From Dysgonomonas sp. Marseille-P4361 (GTDB taxonomy: Bacteria; Bacteroidota; Bacteroidia; Bacteroidales; Dysgonomonadaceae), in contig NZ_OPYL01000008.1 of the NCBI RefSeq assembly GCF_900343125.1, positions 1-64,000 on the forward strand: a stretch of DNA of 64,000 nucleotides. Direction: 5' to 3'. How positions within the stretch are numbered: the stretch's first letter is position 1; each line of letters opens with the position of its first letter. Below the pieces are notes generated by a model that was not told the DNA's origin, did not search any database, and was given only the letters and a program-made list of their open reading frames with translations. A program made the position numbers and the translations under genes. Positions 17,877 to 26,905 of this stretch are shown here, one piece after another.

Positions 17877-20285
17877 TCAATAACAGCATTTTAACTCTAA
17901 CACATCGCCTTTTTTCATTGAGATATTTTCACCCTCATTGACTTCTATGGTAATATCATTAAGTTTATATTTAAGTTTCGAATTTTCAGGCAATTTTACT
18001 TTAAATTCGTTATCTACATTTGCTCGTATTTCTGCTGTTTGTATTTTTCCATTTTTCCATTTCATATCTATAGTAGCGCCTCCTTTTACAGCAAACCCTT
18101 TGAGGTAACCATCTTTCCACGCTTGAGGTAAAGCCGGCAGAAAATGAATATATTCCTCGTGAGATTGCAGTAACATTTCGGCAACACCTGCTGCTCCAGC
18201 TTCATTTCCATCAAATATAAACAGATCATATGGAGCTCCTGCAATCCCTTCAGGGGAGATTGTCAGCAAATTTTCACGAGTAAATTCTCGTTGCAACTGA
18301 ACTAAACTCTTATAAGCCTTTTCTGCATCCAACAACCTGGCATACAGACATATCATATTTGCTCTACTCCACTCCACATCTTCCCAGCCTTCAGCTGACA
18401 ATCGCAATTCGATTGTTTTTTTTGCCGCTTCTGCCAATTCCGGAGTCTTTTCCTTTGATATTTGATTATATGGGTATAAACCAAGAAGATGTGTAGTATG
18501 CCTATGATTGGGTTGAGCTTCGTCAAAATCTTCATACCATTCTTGAATTCCTCCATTACACCCTATACGTATTGGTGAAAGCTTCTCTCTTGCTGATTCT
18601 AATTCCAACCTAAACTTTTCATCTATATCTAAGATTTTACTTGCATCTATACAGCTTGTAAATATTTCATATGCCAGCTGCCTGTCAGCAGTTGTCCCCA
18701 TTGATATAGACAAATGATCCCCTTTATATATGAAGGAGTTTTCGGGGGAAGTGCTAGGCCCAGCAAGTAACTCTCCTGTGTGAGGATGAAGCACCATAAA
18801 ATCTAACAAGAACTCTGCATTTGATTTCAATAGAGGATAAGCTTGTTTACGCAGGAAATCTTTATCTAATGTATATTCATAATGCGTCCATAAATGTGTA
18901 GCTATCCACGAACTCGCTAAAGGGAATAGCCCCCAGTTTACGCCATCGCCAGAAGCTGTATATCCCCACACATTAGCTATTGTATGGGCAGTCCATCCTC
19001 TGGCTTCATACACTTCACTAGCTGTACGAGATCCGTGTAGTGCCAAATATTCGATATATTTAAATAAAGGAGTATTCAGCTCGTGCAGATTTCCAATATT
19101 AGAAAGCCAATAGTTCTGTTGTGTATTTATATCTAAATGATAGTCGTTAGCCCAGCCCATATTACATGCCAAATTATCATTCCAGATCCCTTGAAGATTT
19201 GCAGGAAGTGGTGAATCTTCACGTGAAGCTGCAATTAATAAATATCTGGCATAGTTGAAAAACAAAGCATCAAGACCAACATCAGTCCCTCCGTCTTTTA
19301 CTTTTTCCCATCTTTCATCTGTTGGTAATTCCCAGTTAGGACTATCACCCAAATACAGCTCAGCACGATTGTAAAGCTGCTGATAATCTGCCATATGTCG
19401 TTCTTTGATTGTTTGATAATCTTGAGACAAGATATTTTTCACTTTCAAACGACTATCTTTTACATATTCATTATTATTATAGTTAGTTCTCACATCAAAA
19501 GCTAATATCACTTCCGTTGCTTTTTCAACAATCAAGACACTATCTTTTATCGTAATTTTTCCATCTTTCATTGCCACTCCCAGATTTCCATGAAAATCGA
19601 CACCAGACAATCCCTTGAAAGACACTTTTCCTTCAAATTCAATTCCCTCCTCTGTTTCATAATACTTAACTCCTCTATACATATCGAATAGAAGAGAGAA
19701 TGATATACTCTCTTTTTTATCTGCCGAAAAGTTTGCAACAAATATCTGATCTGGATTACTACAGAAATATTCTCTAAGATAATGAACCCCACCTTTGCTA
19801 AATGAGATTGTATTAATGGCATTATATAAATTCAACTCTCGCTTATAATCAATTACATCTTCATTGCTTGAATATAAAAAGTTTAAATTTAAGTCGCCTA
19901 AAGGGACATGAGAGCCAAACTTTTCGCCATTACCGGCTAAATACTTTGTTGCTAAGTCATTCCCTTTTCTATAATCTCCATCAAAAAAAGATTGCCGAAT
20001 CTCATCTACAATCTCTTTTCCTGCTGACCGGTGCATTTTATCATTATACTGTCCGGACCAAAGAGTTATTTCATTGAGAGTTATTATCTCTTTTTCAATC
20101 CCCCCAAATGTTGTGATACCTAACCTTCCATTGCCTAATGGAATTGACTCCATCCATTCTTGAGCCGGCGTGTCATACCACAACTGATGGACGCTATCTT
20201 TTTGTTCTTTTTTGATGGATTTGTTACATGCTACACATAATATAACAGAGCATAACAAACACAGAGGGAGTCTCATATTCTTCAT
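17877..20285 (-). CDS. GH95 alpha-L-fucosidase/alpha-L-galactosidase-like lipoprotein
   Basis: GH95 enzymes invert alpha-1,2-L-fucosyl linkages, and several Bacteroidota members prefer L-galactose. The family start is clear (LWYDTPAQEWMESIPLGNGRLG), as are NEITLWSG, the (alpha/alpha)6-barrel segments NLQGIWNDNL and WGYTASGDG, and AGPSTSPENSF. The C-terminal beta domain ends the 802-residue chain, the usual length. A lipoprotein signal ends in a Cys followed by NKSIKK. The basic rather than acidic residues suggest retention on the periplasmic side. It lies between the HTCS gene and the SusC operon with its own promoter candidate. Which deoxy or non-deoxy sugar it removes is open. Confidence 0.92.
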   Translation of the reverse strand: MKNMRLPLCLLCSVILCVACNKSIKKEQKDSVHQLWYDTPAQEWMESIPLGNGRLGITTFGGIEKEIITLNEITLWSGQYNDKMHRSAGKEIVDEIRQSFFDGDYRKGNDLATKYLAGNGEKFGSHVPLGDLNLNFLYSSNEDVIDYKRELNLYNAINTISFSKGGVHYLREYFCSNPDQIFVANFSADKKESISFSLLFDMYRGVKYYETEEGIEFEGKVSFKGLSGVDFHGNLGVAMKDGKITIKDSVLIVEKATEVILAFDVRTNYNNNEYVKDSRLKVKNILSQDYQTIKERHMADYQQLYNRAELYLGDSPNWELPTDERWEKVKDGGTDVGLDALFFNYARYLLIAASREDSPLPANLQGIWNDNLACNMGWANDYHLDINTQQNYWLSNIGNLHELNTPLFKYIEYLALHGSRTASEVYEARGWTAHTIANVWGYTASGDGVNWGLFPLASSWIATHLWTHYEYTLDKDFLRKQAYPLLKSNAEFLLDFMVLHPHTGELLAGPSTSPENSFIYKGDHLSISMGTTADRQLAYEIFTSCIDASKILDIDEKFRLELESAREKLSPIRIGCNGGIQEWYEDFDEAQPNHRHTTHLLGLYPYNQISKEKTPELAEAAKKTIELRLSAEGWEDVEWSRANMICLYARLLDAEKAYKSLVQLQREFTRENLLTISPEGIAGAPYDLFIFDGNEAGAAGVAEMLLQSHEEYIHFLPALPQAWKDGYLKGFAVKGGATIDMKWKNGKIQTAEIRANVDNEFKVKLPENSKLKYKLNDITIEVNEGENISMKKGDVLELKCCY

Positions 20286-20307
20286 TGGTATTACGTTGGT
20301 TTAAACA

Positions 20308-20315
20308 CAAAGATA
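20308..20315 (-). promoter_or_regulatory. Candidate -7 element (TATCTTTG) for the GH95 gene
   Basis: The plus strand reads CAAAGATA, that is TATCTTTG on the minus strand. It ends 23 bases before the GH95 start and matches the Bacteroidota TAnnTTTG consensus. A TTG-like -33 candidate lies near 20332 but is closer than usual. Confidence 0.5.
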
Positions 20316-20422
20316 GCCTCCCCTAGTATATCAAGGTAGGAATAATAGCTCAGAAGATAGTACAAATGTTCATTTACTGCACACACTCAGTACAATAAGG
20401 GTTCGTTTATATCGAATAGTTT

Positions 20423-23400
20423 TTACTTGATGTTATCTCTTATATGCTCTTCAAACTCTTTTGGCGTCATGCCATAGTGAGCCTGAAATATTTTTATAAA
20501 GTAAGAAGGAGTATTAATACCGACCATATAAGCCACCTCATTGATACGGTATTTGCCTTCGCTTATAAGTTCTGCGGCTTTCTGTAATTTACACAATCGA
20601 ATATATTCAACCGGGCTTGTCTTCAATATTTCAGAAACTTTCCTGTGCAACCCGGATCTGCTTACATTCATGCTTTCGGCTAATGAAATGACATTGAAAT
20701 CTGAATTATCAATATTTTCCTGAATGATATTATTCAACCTATCAATAAACTCTTCATCTGCTTTATTCATATTGACCTGATTACTAAAAGCTATTGGCTT
20801 CTTCAAGAATATACTTGTCTCTCTTATCCTATTGGCGACAAGCGATACGAGAAGAGTATTAAGGTATCTGATAGAAAATGGCTTCTCTACATATGCATCA
20901 GCTCCTAATTCTAATCCTCTTATTTTACTTTCCAAGTCGCTCTTTGCTGTCAAAAGAAGCACTATTATATGACTAAGTTTTTCATCACTTTTTATTTTCT
21001 CACACAACTCAAACCCATCCATTTGGGGCATCATGATATCGCTTATGACAACATCTACCTTTTCTTTATATAATATTTCTAAAGCTTTAACTCCATTTTC
21101 GGCTGAAAAAACATTATACTTTTCTTCCAGTTTTTTTCTCAGAAATAGTAGAATATCGGTATTATCTTCCACTAGCAATAAAGTCATTTTTGAAATTTCA
21201 TGTGTATGCTCAGAAGGCTTATTATCTACAGAACTATCTTCATTAATATTTATTTCCGTTTCGTTTTCTGGTTGAAGAGATGGAATATGTAGTATAAAAT
21301 TATTTAATCCTTCATCTATAGTATATGTTAATGAACCTTGATGCATCTCTGCCAACGACTTGGCTAGAGAAAGGCCTATCCCTGACCCCTCTGCATCTTT
21401 ACGTTCTCCTTTAACTTGAACAAACGGATCAAAAACTCTAGTCCTGTATTCCTCAGGGATTAAATCTCCATCATTTTTTATATGTACAATGAAACCTCCT
21501 TCTAGATCAGCAGAAAGGTATATATCAATATGTTTATTAGAATATTTTATTGAGTTCGATATCAAATTATTGATTAACTTAAAAAGTTCATCCTTATCTG
21601 CAACAATATCAAGTGATAATACATTATTCTGCGTATGCACTTTTAATTGCTTATCCGAATCTTTTATCTTGAGTTTAAACAGATAACAACTTTGCTCTAC
21701 GAGTGCAACTAAATCAAATTTCTCCAATTTTAGTTTTTGCTTCTCATTACCTACTTTTCTGAAATCCAACAATTGATTTACTAATTTCAAGAGGTTATGC
21801 GTGTTACTTTTAATTATATTTAAATACTCTTCTGTTGATCTATCTTTATTAGTATTATTTTCCAAAAGAGTCTCTAAAGGAGCACTAATCAAAGTCAATG
21901 GTGTTCTAATTTCATGAGCAATGTTCGTAAAGAAGTTAACCTTATCTTCGTATAGTTCTTTTTCTTTTTCAATTCGATAAACTTTTTGCTTTTCTTTTAC
22001 ACGTTTTGTATATCGATTTATAGATAGTTTTATGACTGTTAGTATTATAACGAATAGACAAACAGTATAGATAACATAAGCAGTTGTAGTCTTCCACCAA
22101 GGAGGTGTTACGACAATATCAATATATGTGGCATCTGGATTCCACAGCCCATCACTATTTGAAGCCTTCACCTTAAACCTATATTTCCCTGGTGACAGAT
22201 TAGAATATGAAGCGAATTGAGATGCAGAGGCTTCGATCCACCCTTCATCTACATTCTCCATCATATAAATATACTTATTACTATTAGGAGAAGAGTAACT
22301 AAGAGCAATAAATCCAATTGTAATATTGGTTCGGTTATAAGGCAGTGTTATTTCTTTTGTATGCATCAAACTTTGAGGTAATAGTGATTCAGAATCACTA
22401 ATACTAACCGTTAACTCTTCATTAAAAATTGATATTTTGTTTATAAAAACAGGTGGTATATACTGATTAATAGACATCTGACTTGGGTTAAAGCTTATAA
22501 GCCCATTGGATGTTCCGAAGAATAATTCCCCCGAACTTGTAATCAATCCCGAATTATAATTAAACTGGTTAGAGGGCAACCCATTATCTTTCGTAAAAAC
22601 AGTTATTTCTTCGGTTTTAGGATTAAATTTCACTAATCCTTTATTTGTTCCGAACCACAGGTTGAGCTCATTATCCTCTACTATTTTATATGCTACATCA
22701 TCAGGAAGACCATCCTCTACTGAATACCTTTTAAATTCGTCTTTGTCTTTTTGATAGACACAGATGCCTCCTCTATCGGTAGAAAACCAGATTTGTCCCA
22801 GATGGTCTTCAGTCATACTACTTACAGAGTTAGAACTTAAGGTATTTTCTTTAGTCCCTGCCACAAAGTGACTAACATGTTTGGTCTCCGGATTGTATCT
22901 AAGTACACCAGTTCCCATTGTTGCTAACCAAATATTACCATCCGAATCTTCGATAATATCATGAGTGTAACTAGAGCCAAACTGTGTTTGTCTCGTAAAT
23001 TTTTTTGAACCTTCTTCCGCGAGATATACACCCCAGGCATTACCTAACCATATATTATTGTTTCTATCTCTGCATAAGGCATAAATACTTTCTTCATTTA
23101 AGCCCATATACTCTGCGCTATAATGTTTAGATGAATAATGTTTATTTATGACATCTAGCCCATTTTTGAAAAAACCAACCCATATTTCATCGCCATTTTC
23201 AAGCAAAGACAATGTTTTATTATAATATAAATTCGGTATTTTTTTAAAATCAGAAGTATGAGGATCAAAGGAAAAAACTCCTGCATCATCTGTCCCAATC
23301 CACAATTTTTTATTTTCATCTTCAATAATTCTTCTGATTCTTTTAGTCTTTAAAGAATTCTCTTTCTGTGAGGGAAAATATGTTTTAAAATCGTAACATG

Positions 23401-24415
23401 TATTAGGGATATTATCTACCCCTCCAGAGCCTGTACCTATCCAAATATTTTTCTCTTTATCCTGAAATATTGTTTCTATAATATTGTCAGAAAGAGAAGA
23501 TTCTTTCACAAAGTCTTCTTCTGAATGTTTTACATTGTATGTCTCCAAATTGATGATATAAATACCTTGTTGTGTACCAACCCATAGCTCTTTTTCATTG
23601 AGAATAGACAGAGATCGTATTATTTTATAATTAGCATCTACTACAGAAAAATCATAAAATGTCTTTTCAGATACATTAAACTTAAAAAGCTTTTCTTCGT
23701 GAATTCCAATAATTAACTCGCCTTTGAAATACGCCAGGTCATAAATGTTTTTATTTTCTAACGAAATTGATCCATTCCTATTTTCTAAATATTGTGTAAA
23801 TTGATCTAGTTTATAATCATAACTATAAATACCACAACCATTTGTACCTATCCAAACCTGACCATCATCACTTATAACCATACACTGAGGATTGCTCTCA
23901 CTAGGCAGAAGATCATCTACGACTGTATATCGATAAAGTTTACCGGATTGACCTTCATATTTAAAAACACCTTGATTAGGACAGACGATCCATATATTTT
24001 TCTGACTATCAACTTGTATATCGGAAATCCAGTTGCTAATAGTTTCACCTGCGGCTGTTTTAACATCAAAAAAAGAAAATGTTTCGTGTAGCGGATCGTA
24101 TATATAAACCCCTTTGTCTGTACCAAGCCATAATTTCCGATCAGAGCTTTCTGCAATTGCTCCGATATTATTATTTCCTTTATCTTGTACCTTATCGTAA
24201 CAGTCAAAAACCTTTATAGCATTCCCATCATATCTATTCAAACGATTTTTTGTTCCAAACCAAAGAAAGCCATAGCTATCCTGAAAAATAGACTTCACAT
24301 TATTCTGTGATAATCCGGCATCACTATCTATATTTTTGAAATTAAAATCTGATGAATATACCGATGAATGATATATAAAACATGCTATAATTATTAAGAA
24401 AAGATGTTTAATCAT
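20423..24415 (-). CDS. Hybrid two-component system sensor/regulator (HTCS)
   Basis: This single-polypeptide sensor kinase and transcription factor typically detects an oligosaccharide in the periplasm and activates its PUL. A signal peptide (about 1-22) is followed by two Reg_prop beta-propellers (repeats like DSYGFLWFGTKNRLNRYDG and IWIGTGSGGVD), a Y_Y_Y domain (about 690-765), a membrane helix (about 776-797), HisKA with NIAHEIRTPLT (His near 832), HATPase with GSGIGLSLAKS, a receiver domain with ISDIMMPQMDG (phosphoacceptor near 1126) and a C-terminal AraC-type HTH. Length (1330) is standard. It lies downstream of and divergent from the GH36-like lipoprotein gene, and upstream of the GH95 and SusC genes. 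It is the likely regulator of this PUL. Confidence 0.96.
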   Translation of the reverse strand: MIKHLFLIIIACFIYHSSVYSSDFNFKNIDSDAGLSQNNVKSIFQDSYGFLWFGTKNRLNRYDGNAIKVFDCYDKVQDKGNNNIGAIAESSDRKLWLGTDKGVYIYDPLHETFSFFDVKTAAGETISNWISDIQVDSQKNIWIVCPNQGVFKYEGQSGKLYRYTVVDDLLPSESNPQCMVISDDGQVWIGTNGCGIYSYDYKLDQFTQYLENRNGSISLENKNIYDLAYFKGELIIGIHEEKLFKFNVSEKTFYDFSVVDANYKIIRSLSILNEKELWVGTQQGIYIINLETYNVKHSEEDFVKESSLSDNIIETIFQDKEKNIWIGTGSGGVDNIPNTCYDFKTYFPSQKENSLKTKRIRRIIEDENKKLWIGTDDAGVFSFDPHTSDFKKIPNLYYNKTLSLLENGDEIWVGFFKNGLDVINKHYSSKHYSAEYMGLNEESIYALCRDRNNNIWLGNAWGVYLAEEGSKKFTRQTQFGSSYTHDIIEDSDGNIWLATMGTGVLRYNPETKHVSHFVAGTKENTLSSNSVSSMTEDHLGQIWFSTDRGGICVYQKDKDEFKRYSVEDGLPDDVAYKIVEDNELNLWFGTNKGLVKFNPKTEEITVFTKDNGLPSNQFNYNSGLITSSGELFFGTSNGLISFNPSQMSINQYIPPVFINKISIFNEELTVSISDSESLLPQSLMHTKEITLPYNRTNITIGFIALSYSSPNSNKYIYMMENVDEGWIEASASQFASYSNLSPGKYRFKVKASNSDGLWNPDATYIDIVVTPPWWKTTTAYVIYTVCLFVIILTVIKLSINRYTKRVKEKQKVYRIEKEKELYEDKVNFFTNIAHEIRTPLTLISAPLETLLENNTNKDRSTEEYLNIIKSNTHNLLKLVNQLLDFRKVGNEKQKLKLEKFDLVALVEQSCYLFKLKIKDSDKQLKVHTQNNVLSLDIVADKDELFKLINNLISNSIKYSNKHIDIYLSADLEGGFIVHIKNDGDLIPEEYRTRVFDPFVQVKGERKDAEGSGIGLSLAKSLAEMHQGSLTYTIDEGLNNFILHIPSLQPENETEININEDSSVDNKPSEHTHEISKMTLLLVEDNTDILLFLRKKLEEKYNVFSAENGVKALEILYKEKVDVVISDIMMPQMDGFELCEKIKSDEKLSHIIVLLLTAKSDLESKIRGLELGADAYVEKPFSIRYLNTLLVSLVANRIRETSIFLKKPIAFSNQVNMNKADEEFIDRLNNIIQENIDNSDFNVISLAESMNVSRSGLHRKVSEILKTSPVEYIRLCKLQKAAELISEGKYRINEVAYMVGINTPSYFIKIFQAHYGMTPKEFEEHIRDNIK

Positions 24416-24531
24416 ATCCGATATTGATTTGAGTTTTTCAGGGTAATTTATGCAATAGAAAGTAAAACATTTATAAAGGAAAAATAAGCTACACTTGTAT
24501 CAGTTTATACCACAAAAGTCTATTCATTTAC

Positions 24532-24539
24532 CAAATATA
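24532..24539 (-). promoter_or_regulatory. Candidate -7 element (TATATTTG) for the HTCS gene
   Basis: The plus strand reads CAAATATA, giving TATATTTG toward the HTCS gene, 117 bases before its start. It is the only clean TAnnTTTG match found in the 214-241-bp interval shared with the divergent hydrolase gene. No good -33 element was seen. Confidence 0.35.
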
Positions 24540-24656
24540 CACTTAAGATATTAGGAGAGGCTTACATTCTATTTCATTTTAAGTTTATTTCCTTTCTTTG
24601 TTCCTAATCTTATTATTATTGAATGTATCATGGAACATATTTACAAAAGTAGCAAA

Positions 24657-26759
24657 ATGAAAATAAAAACGATTTTACTCTTTATTCAAATCATAGGTTT
24701 ATTACACCTCGCTTCGTGTACTGGATCTTATGACAAAGATATCTATGATTGGTCTATCCAATTCAACCAAGATCAAAAAACACTGACATTCAAACATAAA
24801 AGCAACACTTTATTAAAAGGAGTTTCTTCTATATTTAAATTAGATAGCAGCTATATATCCAGTTCTGATTATCCAAAGATTTCTGTCGAACAAGAGTCTC
24901 TGAATGATAAAATAGGCTCAGGACAAAAAGTAATTTATAGTTTTTCAGGATTAGAAAATATGCCTGATCTAAACCAAGTATTCTATTTTTATGAAGACAG
25001 ACCTTATTTTCTTACCGAAACCTATCTTACCGACAAAAACAAAGAACTTAAGTCTAACTATATAGCACCTATATATACTGTTGAAGACAATTTGTTTCTG
25101 GAAAAGTCTGCATCAAACAGAGTATTGAGAGTACCTTTTGATAATGATAACTTTGTTCCATACCTTTCCCATCCTTTGACAGTAGAAGATACATCTTCCG
25201 AAGTTACAGCTTTTTTTAACGGAGAAAACAGACAAGGACTAATTATAGGCTCTATAGAACATGATACTTGGAAAACAGGAATACATTACCAAACTGCAGA
25301 CAGCTCAAAAATATCTCTTCTTGAATGTTTTGGAGGATTAGCAAATGAATTAACTCGCGACGTGAGCGAAAGAGAAGACAGACCATCGTGTGAACACGGT
25401 TATGTAAAAGGGAATACGATAAAATCACCTAAGATTATTTTAGGATATTTTGAAGATTGGAGACGAGGAATGGAAACTTACGGAGAGATATGTGCTACAA
25501 TTGCTCCTCCTCGTAAGTGGGAAAAAGGGACTCCTTTTGGTTGGAATAGTTGGGCTTCCATGGCTACAAAAGTCAATTATGAGGGAGCTATAGATGTTTC
25601 CGACTTTATTAAATCTGAATTACAAGAAAATAATTTTAGCAACGACGACATTGTCTATATTGGTCTTGATTCTTTTTGGGACAATTTTAAACCCGAACAG
25701 CTAAAAGAGTTTGTTGAACATTGTCATAAAAATGGTCAAAAGGCTGGAATCTATTGGTGTCCGTTTTCGGATTGGTATGGCAATCCGGAAGCTTATGTAG
25801 AAGGGACAAATAACGAATGGAAGTACAAAGACATTTATTTATATGCCCCAAGTGGCAAACCAAGAAAAATAGAATCATTAGCTGTTGACCCTACCCACCC
25901 TGCCACAAAAAAGAGAATAGACCATTACATCAATATGTTCAAAGAAATGGGATATGAATATATAAAATTAGATTTCATCAATAATGGTACTTTAGAGGCT
26001 GTATCCTTTTACAATCCGGATGTTACAACAGGGAAACAAGCGTATAACGAAGGGATGTCTTATCTAACAGATGCATGTGGAGATAATATATTTTTAGCCC
26101 TTTCTATTGCACCGACCTTTCCTTCCCAATACGGAACATCTAAAAGAATAAGTTGTGATGCTTGGGGAGCTATGACTGAAGGCGAGATTGGCACAACTGG
26201 CTATATGCTGAATAGTTTATCTTTTGGATGGTGGCTCGACCGAGTTTACCCTTTCAATGATGCTGACCATATTTTATTATATCAACCCAGCGAATCTGCA
26301 GATTACCAACTAGGTGCTAATAGAGCACGTATCACATCAGCAGTTATTACTGGTATTTACATGCTAGGGGATAATTTTAGTTTGAAAGGCAGTATAAAAG
26401 GAGATATAGAGGCTCGTATCAGAGCTACCGAAGTAGCTACAAATAAAGACATTAACGATATAGCAAGAATAGGCAAATCATTCTATCCAGTAGAGGGGTA
26501 TACAGCAAAAGCTGCTAATAAAACAGAGGCCCAATTTATGCTTAAAACTTCCGATTATATCTATTTAGCTATTTTTAATTTCAACAAACAAGACAACATG
26601 ATTGATACCGTTGATTGTAAAAGGCTTGGAATAGAAACAAAAGCAAGTTTGAGTGTTAAAGAATTATGGACTTCTGAATTCTCCGTTATAGAAGATGGAA
26701 AGCTATACTGCAACATACCACCTCAAGATGTTCGGGTATATAGAATAGAAAGTAATTAA
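24657..26759 (+). CDS. GH36-like (clan GH-D) putative alpha-galactosidase lipoprotein
   Basis: The protein is a single-enzyme counterpart of the catalytic half of the large T9SS protein at 5948-10648. The two share APPRKWEK, TPFGWNSW, YIKLDFINN, LALSIAPTFP and TGYMLNSLSFGWWLDRVY. From this start, Asp439 (in KLDF) is the candidate nucleophile and Asp501 (in RISCDAWG) the acid/base. I chose the ATG at 24657 because MKIKTILLFIQIIGLLHLASC is then a clean lipoprotein signal. An in-frame ATG at 24630 adds nine residues. Length is about 700 residues, with an N-terminal beta-sandwich and a C-terminal beta domain. It is divergent from the HTCS gene and probably membrane-anchored. Substrate is inferred only from relatives and neighbours. 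Confidence 0.85.
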   Translation: MKIKTILLFIQIIGLLHLASCTGSYDKDIYDWSIQFNQDQKTLTFKHKSNTLLKGVSSIFKLDSSYISSSDYPKISVEQESLNDKIGSGQKVIYSFSGLENMPDLNQVFYFYEDRPYFLTETYLTDKNKELKSNYIAPIYTVEDNLFLEKSASNRVLRVPFDNDNFVPYLSHPLTVEDTSSEVTAFFNGENRQGLIIGSIEHDTWKTGIHYQTADSSKISLLECFGGLANELTRDVSEREDRPSCEHGYVKGNTIKSPKIILGYFEDWRRGMETYGEICATIAPPRKWEKGTPFGWNSWASMATKVNYEGAIDVSDFIKSELQENNFSNDDIVYIGLDSFWDNFKPEQLKEFVEHCHKNGQKAGIYWCPFSDWYGNPEAYVEGTNNEWKYKDIYLYAPSGKPRKIESLAVDPTHPATKKRIDHYINMFKEMGYEYIKLDFINNGTLEAVSFYNPDVTTGKQAYNEGMSYLTDACGDNIFLALSIAPTFPSQYGTSKRISCDAWGAMTEGEIGTTGYMLNSLSFGWWLDRVYPFNDADHILLYQPSESADYQLGANRARITSAVITGIYMLGDNFSLKGSIKGDIEARIRATEVATNKDINDIARIGKSFYPVEGYTAKAANKTEAQFMLKTSDYIYLAIFNFNKQDNMIDTVDCKRLGIETKASLSVKELWTSEFSVIEDGKLYCNIPPQDVRVYRIESN

Positions 26760-26834
26760 TAAAATTTAGCTAGAGTATCATTTTAAATAAACTCTTAACA
26801 GTTCATATTCCACCCTTTACAAACAAGGATTAAC

Positions 26835-26867
26835 ATCAAGGGTTTGCTCAAAAAGCAAACCCTTGAT
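26835..26867. terminator. Stem-loop between convergent genes
   Basis: ATCAAGGGTTTGC and GCAAACCCTTGAT form a perfect 13-base stem around a seven-base A-rich loop. It lies between the plus-strand GH36-like lipoprotein gene and the minus-strand GH97 gene. T-tracts are imperfect, but position and symmetry support a bidirectional terminator separating the two loci. Confidence 0.75.
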
Positions 26868-26905
26868 CAACATACTCCCCTTTTGTAATAATACTATAAA
26901 CTCAA

